The notes beneath the pieces are model-generated. The model had not been told where the DNA came from. It did not search any database and was given only the letters and a program-made list of their open reading frames with translations. The position numbers and the translations under genes are program-made. A stretch of 64,000 bases of DNA, taken from positions 62,001-126,000 of the forward strand of contig NZ_AQYH01000020.1 in the NCBI RefSeq assembly GCF_000380505.1, given 5' to 3'. Numbering within the stretch: position 1 is the stretch's first letter; every line of letters begins with the position of its first letter. This document shows positions 61,710 to 64,000 of this stretch, piece by piece. This DNA comes from Kaistia granuli DSM 23481. GTDB taxonomy: Bacteria > Pseudomonadota > Alphaproteobacteria > Rhizobiales > Kaistiaceae.

Positions 61710-61925
61710 CGCCGCACTTGGCGCCATCGCCATATGCTGCATCGCAGCAGTCGCGTTGCTTGCGGGCCTGACCGTTTTTCTTGTCTTCCATGTATTGCGC
61801 TGGCTTTTACGCCGCGTCTCGGTTGCTTCGCGCCGACGAATTGGTCAATCTCGACCGGTCGGGGCCGACCCGCTTCGACCCGGATCATCTGCGGCGCCGT
61901 GTTGCCGCGCATCGCCTGAAGTCCC

Positions 61926-62837
61926 ATGCCCGCCCTGGCCAACAATTCCCGCGGCATCATCATGATGGTGCTTTCGAACCTCGCTTTCATCATCAATGAC
62001 ACCTGGATCAAGCTGGCCAGCGACAGCCTTCCAACCGGCCAGATCCTGTTCATCCGGGGCGCCTTCGCTTTTGCCGTCATTCTGGTCGTGGTGTTTGCTA
62101 CCGGTACCCACCGGCAATGGCGGCTCGCCTGCGACCGGCTGCTCGCCTGGCGCACGGTCGGCGAGATCGGCGCGACGCTGCTCTACCTCTATGCGCTGTT
62201 CAACATGCCGATCGCCAACGTCTCGGCGATCGGGCAGATCGTGCCGCTGATGACGACGGCGGCGGCGGCGGTGTTCCTGGCGGAGCCGGTCGGCTGGCGG
62301 CGCTGGATGGCGATTGCCGTCGGCTTCTTCGGCGTGCTGCTGATCATGCGGCCGAGCGTATCGGGCTTCGATCTATACTCGCTGGCGGCGCTGGCCTCGA
62401 TGGGCTTCATCACGCTGCGCGATCTGGTGACGCGCGAATTCAAGCCGGGAATGCCGACGCTCCTGGTCATCGCGGTCACCGCCGCCGCGGTCATGATGAC
62501 CGGCGCAACGATGTCGCTGACGGAGACCTGGCCGATGCCTGACGCGCGGCAATGGACGATCCTCGCGGCAGCGGCCGTCCTGCTTGTCGGCGGCTACGGC
62601 ACGTCCATCCTCGCCATGCGGCTCGGCGCCATGGCCGTCGTGGCACCGTTCCGCTATTCCGGCATCATCTTCGCCGTCATCCTCGGCTACATGGTGTGGG
62701 GCGACGTGCCGGACGCGCTGACGCTGATCGGCACGCTGATCGTCGTGGCGACGGGCGTCTACACGTTCCGGCGCGAGATGCGCCTGGCACAGCAGGCGCA
62801 GCCGACATCGGCGGTGGTCAACCCGTCCAACGGGTGA
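61926..62837 (+). CDS. EamA/DMT-family transporter
   Basis: A 303-residue membrane protein with ten spans in two EamA repeats. Typical parts are MVLSNLAFIINDTWIKLASD, LPTGQILFIRGAFAFAVILV, YALFNMPIANVSAIGQIVPL and VAPFRYSGIIFAVILGYMVWG. These proteins export metabolites; the substrate cannot be told. It starts 217 bases after moaA and its last 20 bases overlap the convergent nitroreductase gene. Confidence 0.88.
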   Translation: MPALANNSRGIIMMVLSNLAFIINDTWIKLASDSLPTGQILFIRGAFAFAVILVVVFATGTHRQWRLACDRLLAWRTVGEIGATLLYLYALFNMPIANVSAIGQIVPLMTTAAAAVFLAEPVGWRRWMAIAVGFFGVLLIMRPSVSGFDLYSLAALASMGFITLRDLVTREFKPGMPTLLVIAVTAAAVMMTGATMSLTETWPMPDARQWTILAAAAVLLVGGYGTSILAMRLGAMAVVAPFRYSGIIFAVILGYMVWGDVPDALTLIGTLIVVATGVYTFRREMRLAQQAQPTSAVVNPSNG

Positions 62838-63480
62838 CGACGGCTTCCAGCTCGGGGCGGATGCGATCGGCCGGCCGCTCGGTCTGGCGGCCGAGATGGA
62901 TGAATCCGGCGACCCGTTCGCCGGCGCCAACGCCGAGAATCGCGGCGGCCTCGGGGTCGCGGCCCGGCCATTTCAGAAGCCATTGCGCGGCATAGCCATG
63001 GGCGGACGCGGCGATGATCAGGTTCATGCCGACGGCGCCGGCGCCGAGGACCTGGTCCCATTCGGGGATCTTCGAGGTCGGGTCGGGATGGCTGACGACG
63101 ACGACCGTCACCGGCGCGCGCATCATGTAGAGCGTCCACATGTCGCTCTTGGAGATATCCAGCCCCGGATAGCGGGTGGCGTAGAGCGCGTCGAAGCGCT
63201 CGCCCGAGATCCGGCGCGCGTCGTCCTCGACGACGATGAAGCGCCAGGGCGCCAGCCGGCCGTGATCGGGCGAACGGGCCGCGATCGTCAGGATCCGGTC
63301 GAGATGATCCGCCGGGATCGGCATGGGATCGAAGGCCCGCATCGGAACCGAGCGTCGCGTCTCCAGCTTGGCCAGCATGTTGGGCGAGTATTGCAGTTCG
63401 AAGGCGTCGTCATAGATCGGAACGGCGGCCGTTGCCGGCTTGCCGTGATGGGCGGGGCCCTGCTGATTCATGGGGGGCAT
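62818..63480 (-). CDS. Nitroreductase family protein (YdjA-like)
   Basis: A 220-residue FMN-dependent oxidoreductase. The FMN-phosphate motif is RRSVPMRAFDP, the flavin face is AARSPDHGRLAPWRFIVVED, and VLGAGAVGMNLIIAASAHGYAAQWL together with ILGVGAGERVAGFIHLGR matches the YdjA group, usually homodimeric. The ATG at 63480 is selected; one at 63471 is also possible but has a C-run before it. Natural substrate unknown. Overlaps the EamA gene by 20 bases at its 3' end. Confidence 0.88.
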   Translation of the reverse strand: MPPMNQQGPAHHGKPATAAVPIYDDAFELQYSPNMLAKLETRRSVPMRAFDPMPIPADHLDRILTIAARSPDHGRLAPWRFIVVEDDARRISGERFDALYATRYPGLDISKSDMWTLYMMRAPVTVVVVSHPDPTSKIPEWDQVLGAGAVGMNLIIAASAHGYAAQWLLKWPGRDPEAAAILGVGAGERVAGFIHLGRQTERPADRIRPELEAVVTRWTG

Positions 63481-63707
63481 GCTTTCGTCTTCGGGCGCGG
63501 TGACGCTTCGAGAGATGCGCCCGGCCAGGACGATTTGCAAGGGATGGGAGAGGGTGGGAAGCCGCCCTTTTCATGCCCGCTGGACGCGAATATCGGCGCC
63601 TGTTGCGCGGATTCGACAGGGGGCGAACGGATAAGCGCCGCACCCGTGCCGGGCGCGACGCTTTTGTCGAAGGGGAACCCGCCGCCGCTTTCGCGTCGGC
63701 GAAGGTA

Positions 63708-64000
63708 TCAGGCGGCGCGGGCGGCCAGCGCCTGGTCGGCGGTCAGCGCCGTCTCCGGCGTGCCGGAGACGATCAGTTCCAGCACTTCCTGCTCGGTCGT
63801 GTGCTGGATGTAGCGATCGCCGACATTCTGGCCGCGCTTCATCACCATGATCCGGTCGCCGACCTCGAAGATGTCGGTCAGGCGGTGCGAGATGATGATC
63901 TGGGCGACGCCCTGGCGCTTCAGCTCGGCCATGGTCTCGAGCAGCCGCTCCGTCGCCATGACGGAGAGGTTGGCGGTCGGCTCGTCGAGGACGACGACGC
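63708..64000 (-). CDS. Sugar ABC transporter ATPase, C-terminal part, cut by window end
   Basis: Only the last 97 codons lie in the window; the gene goes on beyond 64000. The Walker B with VVVLDEPTANLSV, then ATERLLETMAELKRQGVA, the H-loop IIISHRLTDIFEVGDRI and the end MVMKRGQNVGDRYIQ are typical of single-domain sugar ATPases such as FrcA (fructose). The Ser in NLS replaces the common D-loop residue. Transport partner genes must lie upstream outside the window. Confidence 0.85.
   Translation of the reverse strand, partial: VVVLDEPTANLSVMATERLLETMAELKRQGVAQIIISHRLTDIFEVGDRIMVMKRGQNVGDRYIQHTTEQEVLELIVSGTPETALTADQALAARAA

Noticed and set aside
1-64000. CRISPR arrays, insertion sequences or prophage
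   Set aside because: No spaced direct repeats of 24-40 bases, no transposase or phage structural gene and no terminal inverted repeats were seen on either strand.

Overview
The window reads as chromosomal DNA of a GC-rich alphaproteobacterium, most likely of the order Hyphomicrobiales (Rhizobiales). The reasons are the porin type with its AADLxxAEPVDYVKVCDAFG N-terminus, the number of ABC uptake systems for sugars and amino acids, an HWE-family histidine kinase, a cobalamin riboswitch, and start sites with GGAGG-type ribosome binding sites and a good share of GTG/TTG starts. The genus cannot be fixed from sequence alone; a Kaistia-like organism is only a guess.

Layout. 0.1-6.2 kb: a DUF2161 protein, an atypical Tat-lipoprotein of the L,D-transpeptidase fold, a SulP transporter with a polyphosphate kinase 2 gene, and two small exported proteins. 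6.2-10.1 kb: one very large SIR2-domain gene, clearly poorer in GC than its surroundings, placed directly behind pgm; this is the best candidate for an acquired anti-phage defence gene. 10.2-20.6 kb: housekeeping genes (pgm, dinB, gatCA, a chorismate mutase), two DUF1801 proteins, a YjhX-like gene, the porin, and a secreted protein with four cysteine-pair repeats. 20.7-28.6 kb: a catabolic locus with a ribose-type ABC importer, a GntR/FCD regulator, a split UxaA-family lyase, an RraA-like protein and an HSL-type hydrolase. 28.6-33.1 kb: a methyltransferase, an SDR lacking its catalytic tyrosine, a gamma-glutamyltransferase and small proteins. 33.3-37.6 kb: a cobalamin riboswitch in front of a CbiX-ferredoxin fusion and a dipeptide/nickel-type ABC importer that has no ATPase gene. 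39.1-45.6 kb: an UgpBAEC-type ABC importer with a TIM-barrel isomerase and an EEP-family hydrolase. 45.6-52.1 kb: DUF763, an acyltransferase, topoisomerase IB, a glycosyltransferase and tRNA-Ser(GCU). 52.4-58.2 kb: an IclR regulator with a large operator palindrome, a polar amino acid ABC importer, a DadA-like dehydrogenase and RidA. 58.4-64.0 kb: an HWE kinase, small proteins, moaA, an EamA transporter, a nitroreductase and the C-terminal part of another sugar ABC ATPase cut by the window end.

How the genes work together. Three import loci look like self-contained regulated catabolic units: GntR with a sugar-acid route, a glycerol-phosphate-like importer with phosphoester/sugar enzymes, and IclR with D-amino-acid oxidation followed by imine removal through RidA. 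In these three loci a strong hairpin lies just after the binding-protein gene, which probably sets binding protein above membrane components. No insertion sequence, integrase, CRISPR array or prophage was seen.
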